DNA of 64,000 nt from Halogranum gelatinilyticum (lineage in GTDB: Archaea > Halobacteriota > Halobacteria > Halobacteriales > Haloferacaceae). The translations under genes were made by a program, and so were the position numbers. Positions 26,190-33,007 of this stretch are shown one piece after another. The stretch spans positions 911,295 to 975,294 of the forward strand of contig NZ_FNHL01000001.1 in assembly GCF_900103715.1 (NCBI RefSeq), given 5' to 3'. Below the pieces are notes generated by a model, which was not told the DNA's origin, ran no database searches, and saw only the letters and a program-made list of their open reading frames with translations. Each line of letters starts with the position of its first letter. Within the stretch, counting starts at the first letter, position 1.

Positions 26190-27101
26190 ATGGCAACACT
26201 CGAAATCAAAAACCTCCACGCAGAGGTCGCAGAGGAGGACGGCGAACAGATTCTCCGGGGCGTCGATCTGACGGTCAGTTCCGGCGAGATTCACGCACTG
26301 ATGGGTCCGAACGGGTCCGGCAAGTCTACCACGTCGAAGGTCATCGCCGGTCACCCGGCGTACCGCGTCACCGAGGGTGAGGTACTGCTTCACCTCGAAC
26401 AGGGCGACTTCGGCGACGACTTCGACATCCCCGAGGACAAGGCGTCGTGGAACCTTCTCGACCTCGAACCCAACGAGCGGGCCGCACTGGGTATCTTCCT
26501 TGCGTTCCAGTACCCCGCCGAGATCGAGGGTGTCACGATGACGAACTTCCTCCGTACGGCACTCAACGCCAAGCTCGAAGAGCGCGAGGAGCTCTTCGAG
26601 GACGACGACGGCGAGGACGCGGAAGAAGAGGAGTCCGGCTACGACACCTCCCCGATGGAGGGCAACGTCGACGACGGCGAGGTCGGCGTCGCAGAGTTCC
26701 AGCAGATCATGCAGGAGAAGATGGAACTGCTCGACATGGACTCCAAGTTCGCGACCCGCTATCTCAACGCCGGCTTCTCCGGCGGCGAGAAGAAGCAGAA
26801 CGAGGTCCTCCAGGCCGCCATCCTCGAGCCCTCGATTGCCGTGCTCGACGAGATCGACTCCGGGCTGGACATCGACCGTCTGCAGGACGTCTCCAACGGC
26901 ATCAACGCCCTCCGCGACGAGCAGGGCACCGGTATCCTCCAGATTACGCACTACCAGCGGATCCTCGACTACGTCGAACCCGACCACGTCCACATCATGC
27001 TCGACGGCAAGGTCGTCAAGAGCGGTGACGCCAGCCTCGCCGAAGAGCTTGAGGACAAGGGGTACGACTGGGTCCGCGAGGAAGTCTACGAGGCTGCATA
27101 A
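26190..27101 (+). CDS. sufC: Fe-S cluster assembly ATPase SufC
   Basis: 303 aa ABC-type ATPase without membrane domain. Walker A GPNGSGKSTTSK (about residues 39-50), Q-loop FLAFQYPAEIEG, signature GFSGGEKKQNEVLQ (SufC-specific GGEKKRNE-like), Walker B IAVLDEIDSGLDID and H-loop THYQR. A 40-residue acidic insertion (EEREELFEDDDGEDAEEEE) sits between the Q-loop and signature, longer than in bacterial SufC of about 250 aa. It drives the SufBCD scaffold in the cytoplasm. First gene of sufCBD, 25 bp before sufB. The ATG at 26190 is chosen because similarity starts at MATLEIKNLHAEV; an in-frame upstream start lies in non-conserved sequence. Confidence 0.96.
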   Translation: MATLEIKNLHAEVAEEDGEQILRGVDLTVSSGEIHALMGPNGSGKSTTSKVIAGHPAYRVTEGEVLLHLEQGDFGDDFDIPEDKASWNLLDLEPNERAALGIFLAFQYPAEIEGVTMTNFLRTALNAKLEEREELFEDDDGEDAEEEESGYDTSPMEGNVDDGEVGVAEFQQIMQEKMELLDMDSKFATRYLNAGFSGGEKKQNEVLQAAILEPSIAVLDEIDSGLDIDRLQDVSNGINALRDEQGTGILQITHYQRILDYVEPDHVHIMLDGKVVKSGDASLAEELEDKGYDWVREEVYEAA

Positions 27102-27126
27102 GCCCGTCTAACACAACATACACATC

Positions 27127-28557
27127 ATGAGCTCAGATCAAGACCACCTCAAAGAGACAGACACGGAAGCTCGCTTCGAGTTCAAGAAGGAGCAGAAGTC
27201 GTCGTTCCAGGCCGAGAAGGGCCTGACCGAGGAGACGATTCGCGTCATCTCCGAGGACAAAGACGAACCCGAGTGGATGCTCCAGCGTCGACTGCGCGCG
27301 CTGAAGCAGTTCCAGAAGATGCCGATGCCGACCGACTGGCCCGGCCAGCCGGACCTCTCGGAAGTCGACGTCGACGAGATCGTCCCGTACATCCGTCCCG
27401 ACGTCGAGACCCGCGGCGGTGTCGACGACTGGACCGACCTGCCGGACGACATCAAGGACACCTTCGACAAGCTGGGTATCCCGGAAGCCGAGAAGAACGC
27501 CCTCTCGGGCGTCGGTGCCCAGTACGAGTCGGAAGTCGTCTACCAGAACATGCAGGAGCAGTGGGAGGAGAAGGGCGTCATCTTCTGCAACATGGACAAG
27601 GCCGTCCAGGAGCACGAAGAGATCGTCAAGGAGTACTTCATGACGAAGTGCGTCCCCCCGAGCGACAACAAGTTCGCGGCACTCCACGGTGCCATCTGGT
27701 CCGGCGGCTCGTTCGTCTACGTCCCCGAGGACGTGACGGTCGAGATGCCCGTCCAGGCGTACTTCCGCATGAACTCCGAGGGCATGGGCCAGTTCGAGCA
27801 CACCCTCATCGTCGCCGAGAAGGGCAGCGAAGTCCACTACATCGAAGGCTGCAGTGCGCCGAAGTACTCGGCGTTCAACCTGCACTCCGGCGGTGTCGAG
27901 GTCTTCGTCGGTGAGGACGCCCACGTCCAGTACTCGACCGTCCAGAACTGGTCGAAGAACACCTACAACCTCAACACCAAGCGCGCCATCGTCGAGAAGA
28001 ACGGCCGCATGGAGTGGATCTCCGGCAGCATGGGTTCGAAAGCGACCATGCTCTACCCGGCCTCTATCCTGAAGGGTCGCGGTGCCTCGGACAACCACAT
28101 CACCATCGCCTTCGCGGGCGAGGGGCAGAACATCGACACCGGCGCGAAGGTCTACCACAACGCCCCGGAGACGAAGTCGACCATCGAGTCCAAGTCCATC
28201 TCGAAGGACGGCGGCCGCACCAACTACCGTGGGCTCGTCCACATCGCCAACGGCGCGAAGAACTCCTCGACCTCCGTCGAGTGTGACGCGCTGATGTTCG
28301 ACAACGAGTCCACCTCGGACACGATGCCGTACATGGAGATCAACGAGTCCACCGTCGACGTCGCCCACGAGGCAACAGTGGGTAAAATCGGCGACGAGGA
28401 CGTCTTCTACCTCCAGAGCCGTGGCCTCGACGACGACGACGCCAAGCAGATGATCGTCTCGGGCTTCATCGAGCCGATCACGGAGGAACTGCCCATCGAG
28501 TACGCGGTCGAACTCAACCGCCTCGTCGAACTCGAGATGGAGGGGAGCCTCGGGTAG
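27127..28557 (+). CDS. sufB: Fe-S cluster assembly scaffold SufB
   Basis: 476 aa, the usual length for SufB. The N-terminal helical region (EETIRVISEDKDEPEWMLQR) is followed by the long beta-helix core. Family landmarks are GAIWSGGSFVYVP, VHYIEGCSAP, the Arg/Gly-rich FAGEGQNIDTG, and Cys386 in VECDALMFDNEST, the position equivalent to the Cys needed for cluster assembly in E. coli SufB by visual alignment. The C-terminus carries the HEATVGKIGDEDVFYLQSRG block. The next gene, sufD, begins on the base after the stop, so the two are translated together and form the SufB-SufD heterodimer. Confidence 0.96.
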   Translation: MSSDQDHLKETDTEARFEFKKEQKSSFQAEKGLTEETIRVISEDKDEPEWMLQRRLRALKQFQKMPMPTDWPGQPDLSEVDVDEIVPYIRPDVETRGGVDDWTDLPDDIKDTFDKLGIPEAEKNALSGVGAQYESEVVYQNMQEQWEEKGVIFCNMDKAVQEHEEIVKEYFMTKCVPPSDNKFAALHGAIWSGGSFVYVPEDVTVEMPVQAYFRMNSEGMGQFEHTLIVAEKGSEVHYIEGCSAPKYSAFNLHSGGVEVFVGEDAHVQYSTVQNWSKNTYNLNTKRAIVEKNGRMEWISGSMGSKATMLYPASILKGRGASDNHITIAFAGEGQNIDTGAKVYHNAPETKSTIESKSISKDGGRTNYRGLVHIANGAKNSSTSVECDALMFDNESTSDTMPYMEINESTVDVAHEATVGKIGDEDVFYLQSRGLDDDDAKQMIVSGFIEPITEELPIEYAVELNRLVELEMEGSLG

Positions 28558-29769
28558 ATGTCGAGTAAGGCACTTCCTGCGGACCTCTCCGAAGAGACGG
28601 TTCGCGCGATCTCCGACGAACGAGACGAGCCGGAGTGGCTCCTCGAGGCACGCCTCGACGCGCTCTCCGCGCTCGAGACGCTCGACCTTCCGGACGTCAT
28701 CCAGACGCCCGGCCGTCGCTGGACGAACCTCGAGGCGCTCGACTTCGAGGAGCTCGTCGACCCGCTGAACGCGGCCGACACCACGGAGCGTGTCACCGCC
28801 GAGGGTATCAAGGTGCTCTCCTTCACGGAGGCACTCGACAGCCACGAGGACGTCGTCCGCGACGCCTTCGGCTCGGTCGTCGACCCGCAGTCGAACTACC
28901 TGACGGCACTCTCTGCCGCGCTGTTCACCACCGGCACGCTCATCTACGTCCCCGAGGACGTCGACGCCGAGGACGTGAAGATCCGCGCCGAGATGAACTC
29001 CCGGTCGCTGTTCAGCCACACGCTCGTCGTCACCGAGAAGTCCTCGTCGGTCACCATCCTCGAAGCCATCGAGAGTGGTGACGAGGTCGACGGTGCGCGG
29101 TACTTCTCGAACCTCGTCGAGATCGTCGCCGGTGAGAACTCCTACGTCCAGTACGGTTCGTTGCAGAACCTGGACGAGGAGACCTACACCTACACGCTCA
29201 AGCGTGGCGACGCCGGCACGTACTCGACGATCAACTGGATCGAGGGCAACCTCGGTTCGCGGCTGACCCGCAGCGACATCGAGACGGAACTCAACGGCGA
29301 CTCCTCGGAGACGAAGATCGTCGGTGCGTTCTTCGGTCACGACGACCAGCATCTCGACGTCAACGCACGTGTCTGGCACAAGGCCGAGCACACGACAGCC
29401 GACCTCGTGACCCGTGGCGTCCTCGACGACGAGGCACGCTCGGTCTACGAGGGTGTCCAGGACGTCGGCCGCGACGCCTGGGACACGAGCTCGTTCCAGC
29501 GTGAGAACACGCTGATGCTCTCTGATGACTCCGAGGCCGACGCCTCCCCGAAGCTCATCATCAACAACCACGACACCGAAGCGTCGCACGCGGCGACGGT
29601 CGGTCAGGTGGACAAAGAAGAGCTGTTCTACATGCTCTCGCGCTCCATCCCGGAGGAGCAGGCGCGCAATATGCTCGTGGAGGGCTTCTTCGTGCCCGTC
29701 CTCGAGGAGATCTCGGTCGACGAGTTCCGCGAGGACCTCCAAGAACTCATCGCCGCGCGTCTCCGGTAA
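28558..29769 (+). CDS. sufD: Fe-S cluster assembly protein SufD
   Basis: 403 aa. Paralogue of SufB: the N-terminus repeats the DEPEWLLEARL motif, followed by a beta-helix core (LIYVPEDVDAEDVKIRAEMN). The C-terminal signature is NNHDTEASHAATVGQVDKEE, containing the conserved SHxAT histidine that cooperates with the SufB cysteine, and ends with SRSIPEEQARNMLVEGFF. In many bacteria a Cys precedes the SH; here it is Ala-Ser. No gap after sufB. A pyrimidine-rich stretch follows the stop (29784-29800) and may end the operon. Confidence 0.95.
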   Translation: MSSKALPADLSEETVRAISDERDEPEWLLEARLDALSALETLDLPDVIQTPGRRWTNLEALDFEELVDPLNAADTTERVTAEGIKVLSFTEALDSHEDVVRDAFGSVVDPQSNYLTALSAALFTTGTLIYVPEDVDAEDVKIRAEMNSRSLFSHTLVVTEKSSSVTILEAIESGDEVDGARYFSNLVEIVAGENSYVQYGSLQNLDEETYTYTLKRGDAGTYSTINWIEGNLGSRLTRSDIETELNGDSSETKIVGAFFGHDDQHLDVNARVWHKAEHTTADLVTRGVLDDEARSVYEGVQDVGRDAWDTSSFQRENTLMLSDDSEADASPKLIINNHDTEASHAATVGQVDKEELFYMLSRSIPEEQARNMLVEGFFVPVLEEISVDEFREDLQELIAARLR

Positions 29770-30021
29770 GCGCGACTCTCGAACCTTTCTCCCTCTTTCC
29801 GCCGTCGTGAGCGGCGGTGCTGTCTGCTGTGCGGAAGCCGCCATGCTGTTGCACCGCGAGCGACCGCAGGGAGCGAGCGGGCCGACGACCGAGCAGAGGG
29901 CGACGAAGTCGCCTGAAGCGAGGAGGAGTGCTTTTGGTCCAGCTTTTGCCGAGGGTCGCCACAAGCGACCCGCAGAGCAAAAGGTGGAGGTGTTAAGTCA
30001 ATCCCCCACTCACTTCGTGCC
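29770..30021. other. 252-bp gap with a long composite hairpin
   Basis: After the T/C-rich end of the suf operon the sequence shows gagcgagcggg-type repeats. At 29943-29983 there is a nested hairpin: CTTTTGC pairs with GCAAAAG, and inside it GGGTCGC pairs with GCGACCC around a CACAA loop. I have the impression of seeing sequence of this type (gaggagtgctttt, cagcttttgc, gcaaaaggtgg) repeatedly between haloarchaeal genes, so it may be a dispersed element. No coding sequence is supported. Confidence 0.45.
29992..30000 (+). promoter_or_regulatory. TATA-like promoter element upstream of the ferritin-like locus
   Basis: gttaagtca lies about 27 nt before the ATG at 30022. It therefore predicts that the transcript begins at the short leader ORF rather than at the longer reading frame. 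Confidence 0.5.
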
Positions 30022-30063
30022 ATGACCGTCGAACAGTGTGCCGAACAGGGGTGTCTCGCGTGA
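30022..30063 (+). other. short leader ORF overlapping the ferritin-like gene (MTVEQCAEQGCLA)
   Basis: Thirteen codons plus TGA. The stop (30061-30063) overlaps a GTG (30060) that is in frame with the ferritin-like gene, giving GTGA. The expected leaderless transcript start coincides with its ATG. The peptide has two cysteines. The first six residues resemble those of another leader ORF at 36935 (MTKEQC). Confidence 0.4.
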
Positions 30064-30557
30064 GCGTGGGCAACCAGGTCACCTCCGACCACCAGCTCGC
30101 TCGCCTGCTCCAGATCGGTATCGTCCTGGAGGAGGTCGTCGAGGCGCGGGCGTACCACCACTACCAGTCGCTCGAAGAGGAGGACCGCGAACTGGACGAG
30201 GAGTTAGAGCAGTTGCTCGAACACGCCGCCGAGGAGTCCGCCGAGCACCGCAAGCGGCTCGAGGCCGTCATCGACGACCTCGACGCCGAGAGCATCCCGT
30301 TCAAGGACATCGAGAAGCTCGTCGAGGCGAAGTACGGCAAGACGAAGCCCGAGGACTTCGACGGCGTGCTCTACGACCAGCTGTGCAACGAGGAGACGGC
30401 GTACAAGTTCTACGACGACCTCATCGCCGGTGTCGAGACCAGTGATGCCACGTTCTCCGTCGACCGCGAGGAGCTGCTCGACGTGCTCCGGGGAATCCGT
30501 GAAGAGGAGGCGAAGGGTGTCGAAGAAGTGACCAAGATTATGGAGACTCGGGAATGA
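30060..30557 (+). CDS. ferritin-like / rubrerythrin-type domain protein
   Basis: About 165 aa from the GTG at 30060 (other GTG candidates at 30036, 30051 and 30066). All-helical: LLQIGIVLEEVVEARAYHHYQ and EHAAEESAEHRKRLEAVID carry the E-x6-Y and ExxH-type residues expected for a di-iron four-helix bundle. The second half (DQLCNEETAYKFYDDLIAGVE) supplies a second ExxY-type helix. Likely cytoplasmic, binding iron or detoxifying peroxide. The stop overlaps the start of a DtxR-family regulator by 4 bp (ATGA), so the protein and a metal regulator are made together, which supports an iron role. Start assignment is uncertain. Confidence 0.75.
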   Translation: MSVGNQVTSDHQLARLLQIGIVLEEVVEARAYHHYQSLEEEDRELDEELEQLLEHAAEESAEHRKRLEAVIDDLDAESIPFKDIEKLVEAKYGKTKPEDFDGVLYDQLCNEETAYKFYDDLIAGVETSDATFSVDREELLDVLRGIREEEAKGVEEVTKIMETRE

Positions 30558-30988
30558 ATACGGCAGACCAGTACGTCAAAGCGATCTATCTCATCCAGCG
30601 GATGGAGGACGGACCGGCATCGACAGGCGCGCTCGCGGATATGCTCGACGTGAGTCCCGCCAGTGCCAACGAGATGATCGGGAAGCTCGAAGACCGCGGT
30701 CTCGCCGAGCACGAGAAGTACAAAGGCGTCCAACTGACCGACGAGGGGATCGTCCGCGCCCGCGACGCGCTCCAGACGTACTGTATCATCGAGCGGTTCC
30801 TCGCCAACGTCCTCGACGTCGAGGAGTTCCGTGCCGAAGCGCGCGAACTGGAGAGCGTCATCGACGACACCGTCGCTGACCGCCTCGACACCATCATCGA
30901 CCGTAACACCGAGTGTCCGGACTGTTTCGACGCCGAGACCGACGCCTGTCGGTATCTCGAACTGGAGAACGAGAACCCCGCCGACTGA
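30554..30988 (+). CDS. DtxR/MntR-family metal-dependent transcriptional regulator
   Basis: 144 aa. N-terminal wHTH: QYVKAIYLIQRMEDGPASTG, recognition region DMLDVSPASANEMIGKLEDRGL and wing KYKGVQLTDEG. The dimerisation and metal-binding domain follows (ALQTYCIIERFLANVLDVEE; ELESVIDDTVADRLDTII), ending with CPDCFDAETDACRYLE, a three-Cys tail. The family senses Fe(II) or Mn(II) and represses uptake genes. There is no SH3-like third domain, so it is the short MntR/SirR type. Translationally coupled to the ferritin-like gene upstream and 3.5 kb downstream of the suf promoter. Confidence 0.88.
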   Translation: MNTADQYVKAIYLIQRMEDGPASTGALADMLDVSPASANEMIGKLEDRGLAEHEKYKGVQLTDEGIVRARDALQTYCIIERFLANVLDVEEFRAEARELESVIDDTVADRLDTIIDRNTECPDCFDAETDACRYLELENENPAD

Positions 30989-31030
30989 GCGGTCCATAGC
31001 GTTATTACCGTGGCCCGAGTCGCCCCGCCC

Positions 31031-31195
31031 ATGGGTGGGACCATAGAGCGACTCGGCCGTCTCAAACGACTGGTAGGCTTGAGTGACGAAGAGACATCGG
31101 CGTACCGCTGTCACGGCTGTGGCGTCGGATTCGACGTCCAGTACCATGTCTGTCCGGACTGTGGGAGCTACCGCGTCGACGCCGTCGGGGACTGA
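31031..31195 (+). CDS. 54-residue zinc-ribbon microprotein
   Basis: MGGTIERLGRLKRLVGLSDE, then a single zinc ribbon with two CxxC knuckles: YRCHGCGVGFDVQYHVCPDCGSYR. A short helical N-terminus may mediate binding to a partner. The start at 31031 follows the preceding gene by 42 bp, with a TATA-like cgttattaccg about 27 nt upstream (about 31000-31009), so it can be transcribed independently. Small zinc-finger proteins are common in haloarchaea; the target of this one is unknown. Confidence 0.75.
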   Translation: MGGTIERLGRLKRLVGLSDEETSAYRCHGCGVGFDVQYHVCPDCGSYRVDAVGD

Positions 31196-31212
31196 AGTCG
31201 ACGAAAACCCGA

Positions 31213-31221
31213 AGCTTTTCG
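31213..31221 (+). promoter_or_regulatory. tRNA-Gln promoter element
   Basis: TATA-like agcttttcg ends about 29 nt before the first base of the tRNA. Confidence 0.5.
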
Positions 31222-31249
31222 AGGGTGACGGTCCGAGTCACAGGTGCCG

Positions 31250-31322
31250 AGTCCCGTGGTGTAGCGGCCAATCATCTGGGCCTTTGGAGCCTAGGACACC
31301 GGTTCGAATCCGGTCGGGACTA
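31250..31322 (+). tRNA. tRNA-Gln (anticodon TTG)
   Basis: Folds into a standard cloverleaf. The acceptor stem AGTCCCG pairs with CGGGACT; the D-stem is GTG/CAT; the anticodon stem TGGGC/GCCTA encloses the loop CTTTGGA with anticodon TTG reading CAA; the T-stem ACCGG/CCGGT has loop TTCGAAT. Discriminator base A; CCA is not encoded. No intron. 73 nt. It lies immediately before the low-GC cassette at 31.6-33.8 kb, a typical position for integrated DNA. Confidence 0.93.
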
Positions 31323-31641
31323 TTTCTCCGAACGACAATAGCTATTAGTCGAGACTACTGTGGGCGCGTCTCCGAGGTCGTCTGCGACTATAGACTGCTG
31401 ACCCACCGGACCTCGAGGAGTCGTACGAGGAGGGCATCCGTCGGGATTGTCGTATCACTCACTGCAGGCGATTGATCTGCCGAACTGCGTCGCGACAGCC
31501 TGGTCCCGCCATCGGACAGAGACGGCGGGAAAACGTATAGCGTAATTGAGTGGTTCCGTTCCCGAGGGTGCCGCTCTCTGCTGTAAGTAGTGTTGACACA
31601 GTGCTAACACTTATTGGCGTCTAATCGAACTGAAACACAGT
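31323..31641. other. 319-bp gap after tRNA-Gln
   Basis: No supported gene. Base composition falls toward the right. I searched for a second copy of the tRNA 3' end (an attachment-site duplicate) between here and 34.3 kb and saw none. The last 50 bases hold the promoter and inverted repeat of the cassette. Confidence 0.5.
31589..31617 (+). promoter_or_regulatory. cassette promoter with inverted repeat
   Basis: The inverted repeat AGTGTT-n11-AACACT (31589-31594 and 31606-31611) abuts and partly overlaps the TATA-like cacttattg (31609-31617), which is about 27 nt before the ATG at 31642. A protein on this site would mask the promoter, so repression is the natural reading. Confidence 0.45.
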
Positions 31642-32754
31642 ATGTCGAACAGGTATCGTGTTCTCTTTGTCTTGACTATACTTTGCCTCGGCTCTCTGGG
31701 CGTCGTTGGCGGTTCGGCAAGTCCATGGATGCTACCGAATGAAGAATGCAAACCTGGTGAAAACATGGAGACGAAGGCGAAGAACGGCGACATTTGGGTG
31801 TCTGTCTCCGAATTCGGTGGGAGAGACGGGCTGTTGGAACACTACGAAGACCCAGACGTGCAGAATCTACTGAGGGACTTCCCTAATGGGGAAATCTGGG
31901 TAGATACTGAAAACGTACTGTGGGTCGTCAGTGATGGAGAACAGCACAGCACCCAGGTTCAGCCTGGAGACCAACTCGATGGTATCTTCTGTGACGTGTA
32001 CGACGGTACTGTCGACAAGCTGAATGCACCTCCACACGTGGACCCGGAAGGTGCGATACCGCTACCCGTCGACGGTTGCAGACCTGGTGGAAATGTCGAT
32101 GCGGTTTCTAGGAACGGTCGCATCGTGGTACCCGGTTCCGAGTTTGGTGGGAGAGACGAGTTGCTGGACCACTACGAAGATTCAGCTGTTCAAGAGCTAC
32201 TGAGAGCGTACCCCAATGGTGATGTGTCGGTAGATAACAGCAACGTGCTTCGAGTTGTTAGTGATGGGGAAGAATACCGTACCCAAGTCAACCCCGGGGA
32301 CCAGGTTGATGGTATCTTCTGTGACGTGTACGACGGTACCGTCGACAAGCAAAATGCACCGAGTACGCCAACCCCGACTGCAACGCCCACGCCGACACCG
32401 ACTGCAACGCCCACGCCGACGCCGACGCCAACACCCACGCCGACGCCGACGCCGACGCCAACACCGGAGCAGTCCGAATCGGTTACTACCAGAGCACCGG
32501 CTCAGACGGCGGAAGCAACATCTTCGCCAGCCTCTACCGCTGAACAGACCAACTCCTCTGCGGAGTCGCAGATCGAAGGTGGCCAAACGAGAGATGGAGT
32601 CGTTCCGGCCCGCAACTCCGAATCGTTCAGAGGCTTCGTCGGAAGCGTACTGTCCGGGATTCTCTCAACGGAGGCTCTCGTCGTCGTCGGAATGTCTGTC
32701 ATCGTCGTGATGATTGTCTTGACGTGGCCGGAGAACGGTGATGAACGTCTCTGA
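31642..32754 (+). CDS. exported, C-terminally anchored protein with two copies of an unrecognised domain
   Basis: 370 aa. Sec signal peptide at residues 1-26 (VLFVLTILCLGSLGVVGGSA). Two tandem domains follow with an exact period of 110 residues; each has Cys at its start and near its end (Cys36/Cys117 and Cys146/Cys227), probably one disulfide per copy. Shared core: EFGGRD-LL-HYED, NGE-like VD-NVL-VVSDGE and PGDQ-DGIFCDVYDGTVDK. A Thr-Pro linker (about 241-275) and a Ser/Thr-rich stretch lead to a membrane helix at about 343-362. Hence an extracellular double-domain head on a stalk. I recognise no family. It starts an operon with two membrane proteins and has lower GC than its surroundings, suggesting acquisition. 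Confidence 0.75.
   Translation: MSNRYRVLFVLTILCLGSLGVVGGSASPWMLPNEECKPGENMETKAKNGDIWVSVSEFGGRDGLLEHYEDPDVQNLLRDFPNGEIWVDTENVLWVVSDGEQHSTQVQPGDQLDGIFCDVYDGTVDKLNAPPHVDPEGAIPLPVDGCRPGGNVDAVSRNGRIVVPGSEFGGRDELLDHYEDSAVQELLRAYPNGDVSVDNSNVLRVVSDGEEYRTQVNPGDQVDGIFCDVYDGTVDKQNAPSTPTPTATPTPTPTATPTPTPTPTPTPTPTPTPTPEQSESVTTRAPAQTAEATSSPASTAEQTNSSAESQIEGGQTRDGVVPARNSESFRGFVGSVLSGILSTEALVVVGMSVIVVMIVLTWPENGDERL
31978..32350 (+). repeat. 330-bp spaced direct repeat inside the exported protein gene
   Basis: Bases 31978-32009 and 32308-32339 are identical over 32 bp; one mismatch and ten more identical bases follow. The rest of the two 330-bp units is diverged at DNA level but alignable at protein level, so this patch may be kept alike by gene conversion or strong selection. 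Confidence 0.8.
32362..32465 (+). repeat. Thr-Pro codon tandem repeats (linker)
   Basis: Short-period tandem units built from ccgacgccaacacccacg encode an alternating Thr-Pro stalk. Prone to slippage; not a CRISPR. Confidence 0.8.
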
Positions 32755-33007
32755 GGCAGTCGAGATACTGTGGCCCGCACTGTTTTCGCTTGCCGCATTT
32801 CTGCTATATCTACTCGTCGTTTCGCGCGGTGGGTACACCAGAGCCAAAGGCTTCGTGGGTGCGGGTGCCGTAATCGGGTTCTTACTGCTGGGGCACTTTC
32901 AGCCATCGGTACTGGTCCCGCTCAGAGTGTCGCTTACGCTGGTCGGGTTCGCCGCTCCAGTCGCGATGAGCATCATTGGTATCCGATATATCGTCGATAA
33001 GGCATGA
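32741..33007 (+). CDS. small three-helix membrane protein of the tRNA-adjacent cassette
   Basis: 88 aa starting MNVSEAVEIL (a GTG one codon upstream is possible). Three membrane segments: about 9-28 (LWPALFSLAAFLLYLLVV), 38-53 (GFVGAGAVIGFLLLG) and 61-83. Its start lies 14 bp inside the exported-protein gene and its end overlaps the next gene by 4 bp (ATGA), so all three proteins are made from one mRNA with coupled translation. No family recognised. Confidence 0.7.
   Translation: MNVSEAVEILWPALFSLAAFLLYLLVVSRGGYTRAKGFVGAGAVIGFLLLGHFQPSVLVPLRVSLTLVGFAAPVAMSIIGIRYIVDKA

Noticed and set aside
27133-29964. 943-codon open frame on the minus strand opposite sufB and sufD
   Set aside because: It lies wholly antisense to two well-recognised genes. 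Long antisense frames are expected in high-GC haloarchaeal DNA because third-position G/C suppresses stops, and its product shows Val/Arg/Asp-rich shadow composition without motifs.
29770-30059. Protein-coding gene in the gap after sufD
   Set aside because: A plus-strand frame exists but runs through the composite hairpin and repeats; no start signal or family resemblance.
32362-32465. Possible CRISPR array
   Set aside because: Repeats have a period of a few codons, no spacers, and encode an in-frame Thr-Pro stalk.
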